This document shows, piece after piece, positions 17,733 to 26,993 of a stretch of DNA of 64,000 nt (position 1 is its first letter; every line of letters begins with the position of its first letter). The position numbers and the translations under genes were made by a program. The DNA lies in the NCBI RefSeq assembly GCF_000307775.2, contig NZ_KK020675.1, forward strand, positions 623,281 to 687,280. Reading direction: 5' to 3'. The stretch is from Stutzerimonas stutzeri KOS6 (GTDB lineage: Bacteria > Pseudomonadota > Gammaproteobacteria > Pseudomonadales > Pseudomonadaceae). The notes under the pieces are model-generated. The model saw only the letters and a program-made list of their open reading frames with translations, did no database searches and was not told the origin of the DNA.

Positions 17733-18626
17733 CTACCCCCGCCCCCGTCGCAACGTCCGCAGCCCTTCAAGGACAAGCACCGCGATCGCTCCCCAGATCG
17801 CGCCATAGGTCAGCCATTGATCCGGTGCGATGCTTTCGCCGAGCACGAGCGCCACCACGACCAGCAACACCGGCTCGACATAGCTCAGCAGGCCGAACAG
17901 GGTCAGGCTGAGGTGTTTGCTGGCATTGATCATCAGGCCCAGCGCGAGCGCACTGAGCGCGCCCAGGCCGGCGATCAGGAGCAGCAGCCTGGGGCTGACG
18001 GCGAGCATCTGCAGGGTGTCGCTGTCGGAAAAGGCAAACAGCGCGGCGATGGGCAGGCTGATGACGAGGTCGAGCCAGAGGCCACCGAGGTTGGCCGTGC
18101 CGAGCCAGCGGCGCAGGACGAAGTAGCCGGGATAGCCAAGGGCCACGGCCAGCACCGGCCAGGACAGCGACGAAGCCAGCAGCAGCTGGTTGCCGACGCC
18201 GACGGCGGCGAGCAGGCAGGCCAGGCGCTGCAGGCGGCTGATCGCCTCACCGAAGACCAGGCGACCGGTTAGCACCAGCGTCAGTGGCAGCAGAAAGTAG
18301 CCGAGCGAGACGTCCAGCCCATGGCCGTTGATCGGCGCCCACATGAACAGCCAGAGTTGCATCCCGACCAGTGCCGAGGACAGCGGCAGCGCGAGCCACA
18401 GCCGCGGCTCGGCAGGTACGCGTGCCAGAATCTGCCGGACCTCACCCCAGCGGCCAATGGCCATCAGCAGCAACGCCAGGCACGGCGCGGTGAGCAGGAT
18501 GCGCCAGCCATAGATCTGCTGGCCGTCCAATGGAGCGAGCAGCGAGGTGTAGTAGTACAGCGTGGCGAAGAGCGTCGAGGCTCCGAGCGAGCCTGCCACG
18601 CCTGTCAGACGGTTCCGGCTGTCCAT
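17733..18626 (-). CDS. EamA/RarD-family transporter
   Basis: A 297-residue membrane protein with about ten hydrophobic segments arranged as two EamA repeats, typical of RarD/drug-metabolite transporters. The opening GSLGASTLFATLYYYTSLLA and the internal GWRILLTAPCLALLL resemble RarD. The ATG at 18626 begins MDSRNRLTGV. The family exports metabolites or amino acids; RarD itself was linked to chloramphenicol phenotypes, but the substrate is unknown. It lies just downstream of hrpA on the same strand. Confidence 0.87.
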   Translation of the reverse strand: MDSRNRLTGVAGSLGASTLFATLYYYTSLLAPLDGQQIYGWRILLTAPCLALLLMAIGRWGEVRQILARVPAEPRLWLALPLSSALVGMQLWLFMWAPINGHGLDVSLGYFLLPLTLVLTGRLVFGEAISRLQRLACLLAAVGVGNQLLLASSLSWPVLAVALGYPGYFVLRRWLGTANLGGLWLDLVISLPIAALFAFSDSDTLQMLAVSPRLLLLIAGLGALSALALGLMINASKHLSLTLFGLLSYVEPVLLVVVALVLGESIAPDQWLTYGAIWGAIAVLVLEGLRTLRRGRG

Positions 18627-18685
18627 AGGCTTCCCGCAAATCAGACCGTAATGACCGTACGGATACCGAGACCGCGCCCCCGCTA

Positions 18686-21600
18686 TCAGGGCTCGACCTG
18701 GCTCCACTGTTTGTTCAGGCGTTTGTCCGATACCGCCATCTTCGTTCCCAACTGCTGGGCCCACAGCGAGACGCGATACTCCTCGAGCATCCAGCGATAA
18801 AGCGCCAGCTCGGAATCGCGCTTGCCTTCCTGCAGATGCTTCTTCAGACGCGCCTGGTATTGCTCCCAGTAGCCAGCCAGCTCTCCGGACCAGACCCGAT
18901 CACGCTGCAGCTGCGCGCCGATCTTCTCGAAACGCTGCTCGACCGTTTTCAGGTAACGGGGGTATTCCTTCAGCCACTCGGCGGGCGTCTCGCGGACGAA
19001 GCCGGGATAGATCAGGTTGGCGAGCTGCGCCTTGATGTCGTTGAGCGCAACGGCCTGGGCCAGGTCGATCCTGCCCTTGAAGCGCTTCTGCAGGCCATGC
19101 CAGTGCTTGAGGATTTCCAGCGTCAGGCGCGCCAGGCGTTCGGCATGCGCGGTCCAGTCGCCGCGCTTGCGCTCGGCCAGCGAGGCCAGGGCGGCGCCGT
19201 CGCGCGGCAGCTGGGCTTCGCCGTCGAGGATGCAGCTGTCCAGGCTGGCCAGCAGGATGTCCTCGACCAGCGCATCGACCTTGCCCATGTCGCGATAGAG
19301 CAGGCCCAGTTCGGTGAGACCCGGCAACTTGTTGCGCAGGTACTTGGCCGGCTCCGCCAGCTGTTGCAGCAAGAGGCGCTGCAGGGCGCGGCGATGCTGC
19401 CACTCGGCCTCGGCCTGGGTCGGGAAGCGCCCTTCCTTGACCACGCCAGCCTCTTCCACCAGTGCCGGATAGACGGTCATCGACAGCCCGGCCATCTTCG
19501 CCTGGGCCTTTTCTGCGACCTGGGCAAAACCCTTGGCTTCGACCGGCTTCTGTTCGGCCTTCTGCTGCGGCGGCGCCAGGGCGGCCTGGCTGGCCTCGGC
19601 GAAGCGCGCGGTGAGTTCAGCCAGATCACGCCCTTCACCGAGGAACTTGCCACGGGCATCGACCACTTCGATGTTCATCTTCAGGTGGTTTTCCAGACCG
19701 GCAGCCGCCTCGGCCCAGGCCTCCTCCGGCACCCGCGCGCCAGTCATGCGCAACAGTTCGCGACCCAGCGCCTCCGGCAGCGCGCCTTCAGCGAAAGCGA
19801 TCTTGGCCAGCGCGGCGCCGACGAAATCCGGCACCGGCACGAAGTTCTTGCGCAGCGCCTTGGGCAGGTTGCGCACCAGCGCCACGGCCTTGGTTTCCAA
19901 CAGCCCGGGCACCAGCCAGTCGAGCCGCTCGCTGCGCAATTGCGGTAACAGCGGCGCTGGTACGCGCAAGGTCACGCCGTCGCGCGGATGGTTGGGCTCG
20001 AAATGATATTCCAGCGGCAACTGCAGCTCGCCAATGCGCAGGTAATCCGGGTACTGCGCGGCGGTGACCTCGCTGGCCTCGCGGGCGAGCACGTCTTCCT
20101 CGCGCATGATCAAGAGCTGCGGGTTCTTCGCACTTTCGCGCTTGTACCAGTTCTCGAAGCTGGCGGTCTGGTAGATGTCCGCCGGCAGACGCGCGTCGTA
20201 GTAATCGAACAGGGTTTCCTCGTCGGCGAGAATGTCGCGGCGCCGCGCCTTGGCTTCCAGTTCGTCGAGGCGTTCGAGCAGCTCGCGATTGGCGCTGAGC
20301 GCGCGGGCGCGGCTGTGCATCTCGCCGCGCACCAGCCCTTCGCGGATGAACAGTTCACGCGCCGCTGGCGGGTCGATGGGCCCGTAATGCACCGGCCGGC
20401 GGCCGACGACGATCATGCCGTAAAGCGTTACCTGCTCGTAGGCCACCACCTGGCCGCGCTTCTTCTCCCAGTGCGGCTCGAAGTGATTCTTCTTGATCAG
20501 ATGCCCGGCCAGCGGCTCGATCCAGTCGGGCTCGATCCTGGCGACCATGCGCGCGAACAGCTTGGTGGTTTCCACGAGTTCCGCGGCCATCAGCCAGTTG
20601 GGCTTCTTGCGGCCGATCACGCTCGACGGATGCACCCAGAAGCGCCGCTGGCGCGCACCGAGGAAGTCGCCTTCCTCGGTCTTGTTGCCGATCTGGCTGA
20701 GCAGGCCGGCGAGGATCGCCTTGTGCACTGCGGCATAGCTCTTGGCTTTCTGCGCGGCTTCGCTGGCCTCGGCCTGTTGCGCGAGCTTGGCGTTGAGTTT
20801 CTTGTCCGTGGTTGGCGCCAGGTTGGCGGCGGCGGGCTCTTCGTAGGAGCGAGCTTGCTCGCGAAGCTTTCCAGTGGAGACCTGTTCGCGAGCGAGCTCG
20901 CTCCTACTGGTGTTTCCGCCGTCTTTGCGGTCGGTGTTGAGCTTGAGCTCGCGCACGATCAGCGTCAGCTGGCGATGCGCATCCCTCCACTCGCGCAGAC
21001 GCAGATAGTTGAGGAAGTTCTTCCGGCACCAGCTGCGCAATGGGTTGGAGCCCAGCTCTTGGCGCTTTTCCTCGAAGCCGCGCCAGAGGTTGATCAGTGC
21101 GGCGAAGTCCGAATCCGGGTCCTTCCACTGCGCATGGGCCTGGTCGGCGGCCTGCTGGCGGTCGGCCGGACGCTCGCGCACGTCCTGCACCGAGAGTGCG
21201 CTGGCGACGATCAGCACTTCGGCCAGGCTGCCCTGCTGCGCGGCCTCGAGCAGCATGCGGCCCAGCCGCGGATCGATCGGCAGTCGCGCCAGCTGGCGGC
21301 CGAGCGGGGTCAGCTGGTTCTCGCGATTGACCGCCGAGAGCTCCTGCAACAGGTTGAAGCCATCACTGATGGCCTTGCCATCCGGCGGCTCGATGAAGGG
21401 GAAGTCCTGAATGTCGCCCAGACGCAGGTGCAGCATCTGCAGGATCACCGCGGCGAGGTTGGTGCGCAGGATCTCCGGATCGGTGAATTCCGGCCGACCG
21501 AGGAAATCTTCCTCGCTGTACAGGCGGATGCAGATGCCCGGCTCGACCCGCCCGCAGCGGCCCTTGCGCTGGTTGGCGCTGGCCTGGGACACCGCCTCGA

Positions 21601-22774
21601 TGGGCAGGCGCTGGACCTTGGAGCGGTAGCTGTAACGGCTGATGCGCGCGGTCCCGGAATCGATCACGTAACGGATGCCCGGCACGGTGAGCGAGGTTTC
21701 GGCGACGTTGGTGGCCAGCACGATCTTGCGCCCCGGCCGTGGCTGGAAGATCTTCTGCTGCTCGGCTGGCGTCAGCCGCGCATACAGCGGCAGCACCTCG
21801 GTGAACTTCAGGTTGGCCTTGCGCAGCACTTCGGCGGCATCGCGGATCTCGCGCTCGCCAGGCAGGAACACCAGCACGTCGCCGGGGCGCTGGCCGACGC
21901 TTTTTTCGTGGGCGGCGATCTCGTCCAGCGCGGCGAGAATGCCCTGGTCGACGGTCAGGTCGTCCTCGATGCGATTGCCATCCTCGTCGATCTCGGCCGC
22001 CAGCGGGCGATACCAGATTTCCACCGGGTAGGTACGACCGGACACTTCGACGATGGGCGCGCCGTCGAAATGCTCGCTGAAGCGCTCCAGATCGATGGTC
22101 GCCGAAGTGATGATAACCTTCAGGTCCGGCCGGCGTGGCAGCAGGGTCTTGAGGAAACCCAGCAGGAAGTCGATGTTAAGCGAACGCTCGTGGGCCTCGT
22201 CGACGATGATGGTGTCGTATTTTTCCAGGAAGCGATCATGCTGCGTCTCGGCCAGCAGGATGCCGTCGGTCATCAGCTTGATCAGCGAGCTTTCCTTGCT
22301 CTGATCCTCGAAACGCACCTGATAGCCCACCAGCTCGCCCAGCGGCGTGGCCAGCTCTTCGGCGACCCGCGTGGCGACACTGCGCGCGGCCAGGCGGCGC
22401 GGCTGGGTATGGCCGATCAGCCCGTGCACACCACGGCCGATTTCCAGGCAGATTTTCGGCAACTGGGTGGTCTTGCCCGAGCCGGTCTCACCGGCGATCA
22501 CCAGAACCTGATGCTTTTCCAGCGCAGCCTTGATTTCGTCGCGCTTGGCGGCGATGGGCAGCGCGTCGTCGTAACGGATGGCCGGGACGCTCTGGCGGCG
22601 CGCCTCGACCTTGGCAGCCGATGCCTGGAAGCGTTCGAGCCACTGGGCGAGCCTGGCCTCGTCGGGTTTCTTCCTCAGCTCATGCAGCTGCCGGCGCAGG
22701 CGGTGGCGGTCAGCGAACAGGGCCTGGTCGAGATTCTTCAGCAGGGTATCGATAGCGGGCATTGCGTCGGTCAT
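18686..22774 (-). CDS. hrpA: ATP-dependent RNA helicase HrpA
   Basis: A 1362-residue DEAH-box helicase. Walker A GETGSGKT is at 95-102, DEAH at 192-195, motif III TSAT shortly after, and motif VI QRKGRCGR near 430. Helicase-associated, OB-fold and DUF3418 regions follow. HrpA acts on mRNA and stalled ribosomes. Residues about 620-645 (SRSELAREQVSTGKLREQAR and neighbours) are encoded by two inverted REP sequences at 20843-20907, an in-frame insertion in a poorly conserved linker. I chose ATG 22774; 22762 (MPAID) is an alternative. Overall it is slightly longer than usual. Confidence 0.96.
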   Translation of the reverse strand: MTDAMPAIDTLLKNLDQALFADRHRLRRQLHELRKKPDEARLAQWLERFQASAAKVEARRQSVPAIRYDDALPIAAKRDEIKAALEKHQVLVIAGETGSGKTTQLPKICLEIGRGVHGLIGHTQPRRLAARSVATRVAEELATPLGELVGYQVRFEDQSKESSLIKLMTDGILLAETQHDRFLEKYDTIIVDEAHERSLNIDFLLGFLKTLLPRRPDLKVIITSATIDLERFSEHFDGAPIVEVSGRTYPVEIWYRPLAAEIDEDGNRIEDDLTVDQGILAALDEIAAHEKSVGQRPGDVLVFLPGEREIRDAAEVLRKANLKFTEVLPLYARLTPAEQQKIFQPRPGRKIVLATNVAETSLTVPGIRYVIDSGTARISRYSYRSKVQRLPIEAVSQASANQRKGRCGRVEPGICIRLYSEEDFLGRPEFTDPEILRTNLAAVILQMLHLRLGDIQDFPFIEPPDGKAISDGFNLLQELSAVNRENQLTPLGRQLARLPIDPRLGRMLLEAAQQGSLAEVLIVASALSVQDVRERPADRQQAADQAHAQWKDPDSDFAALINLWRGFEEKRQELGSNPLRSWCRKNFLNYLRLREWRDAHRQLTLIVRELKLNTDRKDGGNTSRSELAREQVSTGKLREQARSYEEPAAANLAPTTDKKLNAKLAQQAEASEAAQKAKSYAAVHKAILAGLLSQIGNKTEEGDFLGARQRRFWVHPSSVIGRKKPNWLMAAELVETTKLFARMVARIEPDWIEPLAGHLIKKNHFEPHWEKKRGQVVAYEQVTLYGMIVVGRRPVHYGPIDPPAARELFIREGLVRGEMHSRARALSANRELLERLDELEAKARRRDILADEETLFDYYDARLPADIYQTASFENWYKRESAKNPQLLIMREEDVLAREASEVTAAQYPDYLRIGELQLPLEYHFEPNHPRDGVTLRVPAPLLPQLRSERLDWLVPGLLETKAVALVRNLPKALRKNFVPVPDFVGAALAKIAFAEGALPEALGRELLRMTGARVPEEAWAEAAAGLENHLKMNIEVVDARGKFLGEGRDLAELTARFAEASQAALAPPQQKAEQKPVEAKGFAQVAEKAQAKMAGLSMTVYPALVEEAGVVKEGRFPTQAEAEWQHRRALQRLLLQQLAEPAKYLRNKLPGLTELGLLYRDMGKVDALVEDILLASLDSCILDGEAQLPRDGAALASLAERKRGDWTAHAERLARLTLEILKHWHGLQKRFKGRIDLAQAVALNDIKAQLANLIYPGFVRETPAEWLKEYPRYLKTVEQRFEKIGAQLQRDRVWSGELAGYWEQYQARLKKHLQEGKRDSELALYRWMLEEYRVSLWAQQLGTKMAVSDKRLNKQWSQVEP
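20843..20907. repeat. REP pair inside hrpA coding sequence
   Basis: Two inverted REP arms: one begins gtaggagcgagcttgctcgc at 20843, the other ends gcgagcgagctcgctcctac at 20907, separated by about 19 bases. Such elements are normally intergenic in Pseudomonas. Here the reading frame of hrpA stays open through both arms, so the repeat is translated. Confidence 0.85.
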
Positions 22775-22954
22775 GGACAGCCGTGGGGCAATTCGTGAAG
22801 GGCGCGATTGTCGCAGATTTGCCCGGCCGCCGCGGCATCGGCCTTCGCAACAGCGCCATGCGCGTCCATCGGACTGCACCACAGGATGGGTTTCGATGCA
22901 GGCCGGCGCTGACCGCGGCGACAGGCGTTGTACCGGCCGCCGATGGTCGCCGCA

Positions 22955-24640
22955 TCAGATGCGGAACTGGCCCACCAGCTTCTGCAGGCGCTCGGCCAGC
23001 CCGTTCAGCTCGCGCGAGGTTTGCGCGCCCTGTGCCGCATCGCTGGCCACGCCATCTACTGCATCGGCAATGTGGTGCACGCTGCGGTTGATCTCCTCGG
23101 CCACGGCCGTCTGCTCCTCGGCAGCCGCGGCGATCTGCGCGTTCATCGAGTTGATGGTGCCGATCAGGGTGGAAATGGCGTCCAGCGATTTGCCCGCCTG
23201 GTTGGCCTGCTCACGCGTGCTTTCGCCCTTCGCTCCTGCGCTCAGCATGCTGGCCACGGTGCTCGAGGTTGCGCTCTGCAGGCGATCGATCATGCTCTGG
23301 ATCTCGCCGGTGCTTTGCTGGGTACGGCTGGCCAGTGCCCGCACCTCGTCGGCGACCACGGCGAAACCACGCCCGGCCTCACCGGCGCGCGCCGCCTCGA
23401 TGGCCGCATTGAGTGCCAGCAGATTGGTCTGCTCGGCGATGGCGCGAATCACGTCGAGTACGCCAACGATCCCTTTGACGTCCTGCTGCAGGCCGTCCAG
23501 CGACTCGCCGCTGCCGCGCAGTTCGCCGACCAGCTCATGGATCTGGCGGATGCTCTGATCCACCACCTGCTTGGCTACCACGCCCTGCTGGTCAGTCTGC
23601 TGTGCCGCCTCGGCCGCACGTTGGGCGCTCATGGCCACTTCGTGAGCGGCAGCGGACATTTCGTTGATCGCGGTGGCAACCTGATCGGTCTCGCTGCGCT
23701 GGTCGCCCATGGCCTGTTCGGCACGTTGCGCCTGGCTGGCCACGGCGCCGACCAGTCCAGTGAGCTGGGTGGTGGTACCGGCCACCTGCTGCACCAGCGA
23801 GTGGATCTTCTCGACGAAACGGTTGAACGAACTGGCCAGCTCGCCCAGCTCGTCCCTGCTGGTGATCGGCAGGCGCTGGGTCAGATCACCTGCGCCCTGA
23901 GCCATGTCGTCCAGATTGTGCTTGATCAGCAGCAGCGGACGCAGCAAGGCGTTGCTCATCAGCCCCGCCGCCAGTGCAATCAGCACCAGCAGGGCCAGCG
24001 CCGACCCGAGCATGATCGCAATCAGGCTATCGATGCGTCCCTGGAATTCCTCGCGGATGGCCTGAACGTCACGCTCGACGCCATCCAGATTGAGTGACGT
24101 CCCGAACACCATCTTCCACTTGGGCAGGAACTCGGCATAGCCGACCTTGGCTACCAGCTCGCTGCTGTCACCGAGAACGAAGCTGTAATCGACGTAGTGA
24201 CTGCCGTCCTGGCCGGCCCTGACCAGCTCGCGGATGGCATAGACACCGTTGGGATCACGGTAGTCATGGAAGCTCTGACCGATCTTGTCTCTGGTGCTGC
24301 CCTGCAGGATGCGCACGGATTGAGTGTCGTAGCCCCAGAAGTAGCCATCCTTGCCATAGGACATCCGCTCGAGAATGGCGACCGCCTCGTCCCGTGCCCT
24401 CAGATCGCCGTCGGCGGAACGCGCGTAGATCGGCGCGATGGCGTTGCCCGCCAGCTCGACGTAATGCTTGAGCTCGGCGCGGTGGGCCCGGATCAGGTTC
24501 TGTCGGGTCTGCGCTTCCTGCTCTTCGGCAAGACTTTGCAGGGTGTAAGCAGTTACCCCGCTCAACAGGATGGCCAGAAGCAGTATCGGCCCCAACGCAA
24601 GCATCAGGAGTTTGGATCGCAGACGCAGATCAGGAAACAT
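22955..24640 (-). CDS. Methyl-accepting chemotaxis protein (sCache sensor)
   Basis: A 561-residue chemoreceptor. Transmembrane segments at about 10-33 and 206-228 flank a periplasmic single-Cache domain (GKDGYFWGYD at about 97-106, FHDYRDPNGVY at about 124-134), a type that often senses small carboxylates. HAMP and the MCP signalling domain follow, with the [19 protein letters not shown] tip. Starts at ATG 24640. No chemotaxis genes are nearby, so it is a second orphan receptor in the window, of a sensor class different from the first. Confidence 0.93.
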   Translation of the reverse strand: MFPDLRLRSKLLMLALGPILLLAILLSGVTAYTLQSLAEEQEAQTRQNLIRAHRAELKHYVELAGNAIAPIYARSADGDLRARDEAVAILERMSYGKDGYFWGYDTQSVRILQGSTRDKIGQSFHDYRDPNGVYAIRELVRAGQDGSHYVDYSFVLGDSSELVAKVGYAEFLPKWKMVFGTSLNLDGVERDVQAIREEFQGRIDSLIAIMLGSALALLVLIALAAGLMSNALLRPLLLIKHNLDDMAQGAGDLTQRLPITSRDELGELASSFNRFVEKIHSLVQQVAGTTTQLTGLVGAVASQAQRAEQAMGDQRSETDQVATAINEMSAAAHEVAMSAQRAAEAAQQTDQQGVVAKQVVDQSIRQIHELVGELRGSGESLDGLQQDVKGIVGVLDVIRAIAEQTNLLALNAAIEAARAGEAGRGFAVVADEVRALASRTQQSTGEIQSMIDRLQSATSSTVASMLSAGAKGESTREQANQAGKSLDAISTLIGTINSMNAQIAAAAEEQTAVAEEINRSVHHIADAVDGVASDAAQGAQTSRELNGLAERLQKLVGQFRI

Positions 24641-24972
24641 GTGTTTGCACCAAGGGAAGGACAGACTGAAGGTGAACGAGCCCTGACGCCTTTACAGCGT
24701 CAATTTATCGTTACAGGTGTTTCGGCTTTCCTCTGGTTTTCTTTACTGCTGTTGGTCGATTGCTCGCAGCATCAACAGGTATCAAGGCGGCGCAGACACG
24801 GAGCGGCTGTGCCCGGCTGCTCACTTTCTCTATGGTGGACGGACGGAAATGGCCCCGACGGAACAAAGACATCCGGCCTCAAGCGAACAGATCAACCTAC
24901 CGGGAGCACACCGCGCCCTCGAACTGCCGCCCTGCAAACCGCATGGCCGATGCCTCGCCACCGCCGGAACGC

Positions 24973-25000
24973 AAACGCCCCGGCGGTTGCCGGGGCGTTT
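24973..25000 (-). terminator. Rho-independent terminator after fadD1
   Basis: A perfect 12-base-pair stem, aaacgccccggc and its complement, with the loop ggtt. It lies 77 bases beyond the fadD1 stop, in the 436-base gap (24641-25076) before the sCache chemoreceptor. Nothing else in that gap is recognisable. Confidence 0.75.
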
Positions 25001-25076
25001 GTTGTGGCTGCCGAGCAGGCAGGCCATTTGGCGCAGCGCCTGCAAGCAGGGCTTCTACATCGCAAATATGCGCGAC

Positions 25077-26768
25077 CTATTGTTTGTGACCGAGCTTGCG
25101 CAGTTCCTCGTCGCGCAGCTCGCGGCGCAGGATCTTGCCGACGTTGGTGGTCGGCAGGCTGTCGCGGAACTCCACGGCTTTCGGCCGTTTGTAACCGGTC
25201 AGGTTGTCATGCATATGCTGCATCACCTGCTCTCTGGTCAGGCTCTCGCCCGGCTTGACCACCACGAACAGCTTGATCGCCTCGCCGGACTTCTCGTCAG
25301 GGATACCGATGGCAGCACATTGCAAGACGCCCGGCAGGCTGGCCAGCACGTCTTCCAGCTCGTTGGGATAGACGTTGAAGCCGGACACCAGAATCATGTC
25401 CTTCTTGCGGTCGACGATGCGGATGTAGCCATCCGCCTGGACCACGCCGATGTCGCCGGTCTTGAACCAGCCTTCGGCGTCGATCACCTCGGCAGTGGCC
25501 TCCGGCCGCTGCCAATAGCCCTTCATGACCTGTGGACCCTTGATGCACAGTTCGCCGATCTCGCCCTGCGCCAGATCCTGGCCGTCGTCGTTGATGACCT
25601 TGAACTGCGTCGACGGAACCGGGATGCCGATGGTACCGAGCTGGATGTGCTCGATCGGATTGACCGAAGCCACCGGGCTGGTTTCGGTCAATCCGTAGCC
25701 TTCGCAGATCGCGCAGCCGGTGACCTGCTTCCAGCGCTCCGCCGTGGCCAGTTGCAGCGCCATGCCGCCGGACAGGGTGACCTTGAGCGCCGAGAAATCC
25801 AGCTTGCGGAAGTCCTCGCTGTTGCACAGCGCGACGAACAGGGTGTTGAGCCCGACGAAGCCGCTGAAGCGATACCTGGACAGGTCCTTGATCATCGCCG
25901 GCAGGTCACGCGGATTGGAGATCAGGATGTTGTGGTTGCCACTGAGCATCATCGCCATGCAATGAAAGGTGAAGGCGTAGATGTGGTAGAGCGGCAAGGG
26001 CGCGATCAGCACCTCGCTGCCATCATTGAGGTTCGAGCCCATCAGCGCCTTGCACTGCAGCATGTTGGCGACGATGTTGCGGTGGGTCAGCATGGCGCCC
26101 TTGGCGACGCCGGTGGTACCGCCGGTGTACTGCAGCACGGCGACTTCATCGCTGCCGGGCGACGCCTCACGTACAGCCTTGCCACGGCCCAGCGCGAGGG
26201 CATCGTTGAGCTTGACCGCTTTCGGCAGGTTGTACGCCGGCACCATCTTCTTCACATGCTTGACCACGGCATTGACCAGCATCCGCTTGAGCGGCGGCAG
26301 CATGTCGGCGACTTCGGTGATGATCACGTGCCTGATGCCGGTCCTGGGCAGCACTTCCTCGGCCAGGTGCGCCATGTTGGCCAGGCAGACCAGCGCCTTG
26401 GCGCCAGCGTCGTTGAACTGGTGCTCCATCTCCCGCGCGGTATATAGCGGGTTGGTATTGACCACGATGAGCCCGGCGCGCATGGCACCGAACACCACGA
26501 TGGGGTACTGAATCAGGTTGGGCAGTTGCACGGCGATGCGATCGCCGGGTTGAAGATCGGTGTTCTGCTGCAAGTAGGCGGCGAAGTCGCCGGACAGCTT
26601 GTACAGCTCACCGTAGGTCAGGGTCTTGCCGAGGCTGCTGAAGGCCGGCTTGTCCGCGAAGCGCTCGCAGGACTGCTTGAGCACAGCTTGAATGTTCTGG
26701 TACTCGTCGGGATCGATCTCGCTGGAAACCCCAACCGGATACTTATCCTTCCAGAAGTTATCGGTCAT
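25077..26768 (-). CDS. fadD1: Long-chain fatty acid-CoA ligase FadD1
   Basis: A 563-residue acyl-CoA synthetase of the AMP-forming family, which activates long-chain fatty acids for beta-oxidation. The AMP-binding motif YTGGTTGVAKGA is at about 213-224; further motifs are GYGLTETSP and the C-terminal DRKKDMILVSGFNVYP. The start at 26768 has TAGGAG upstream. It is the second of two tandem fadD genes on the minus strand, as I remember for fadD1/fadD2 in P. aeruginosa. Confidence 0.94.
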   Translation of the reverse strand: MTDNFWKDKYPVGVSSEIDPDEYQNIQAVLKQSCERFADKPAFSSLGKTLTYGELYKLSGDFAAYLQQNTDLQPGDRIAVQLPNLIQYPIVVFGAMRAGLIVVNTNPLYTAREMEHQFNDAGAKALVCLANMAHLAEEVLPRTGIRHVIITEVADMLPPLKRMLVNAVVKHVKKMVPAYNLPKAVKLNDALALGRGKAVREASPGSDEVAVLQYTGGTTGVAKGAMLTHRNIVANMLQCKALMGSNLNDGSEVLIAPLPLYHIYAFTFHCMAMMLSGNHNILISNPRDLPAMIKDLSRYRFSGFVGLNTLFVALCNSEDFRKLDFSALKVTLSGGMALQLATAERWKQVTGCAICEGYGLTETSPVASVNPIEHIQLGTIGIPVPSTQFKVINDDGQDLAQGEIGELCIKGPQVMKGYWQRPEATAEVIDAEGWFKTGDIGVVQADGYIRIVDRKKDMILVSGFNVYPNELEDVLASLPGVLQCAAIGIPDEKSGEAIKLFVVVKPGESLTREQVMQHMHDNLTGYKRPKAVEFRDSLPTTNVGKILRRELRDEELRKLGHKQ

Positions 26769-26928
26769 GAAACCCCACTCCTAAGCGACAGCTTTATCTC
26801 TGCGCGATGGCAGCTGTTTTGTTGTGATTTGTTAACTTTTGTACCGCTATTCGGGTAAAAAGCGTTCCCGAGGTTAGCAGCTTTGCTGCGGAGCGAATAG
26901 AGTCCAACACGTCGTAATACGACACAAA

Positions 26929-26954
26929 GTGACCGAAACCAATTCTTCGGTCAC
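26929..26954 (-). terminator. Stem-loop between fadD2 and fadD1
   Basis: Complementary nine-base arms gtgaccgaa (26929-26937) and ttcggtcac (26946-26954), followed on the minus strand by only a short T-run. A weak terminator or attenuator between the two ligase genes. Confidence 0.45.
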
Positions 26955-26993
26955 TGCTCGATATCCTTGCACCCGGCTACCCCGGGCGCCGCC

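Noticed and set aside
19988..22798. A 936-codon open frame on the plus strand opposite hrpA
   Set aside because: It mirrors a conserved helicase gene, lacks a ribosome site and family motifs, and arises from high GC composition.
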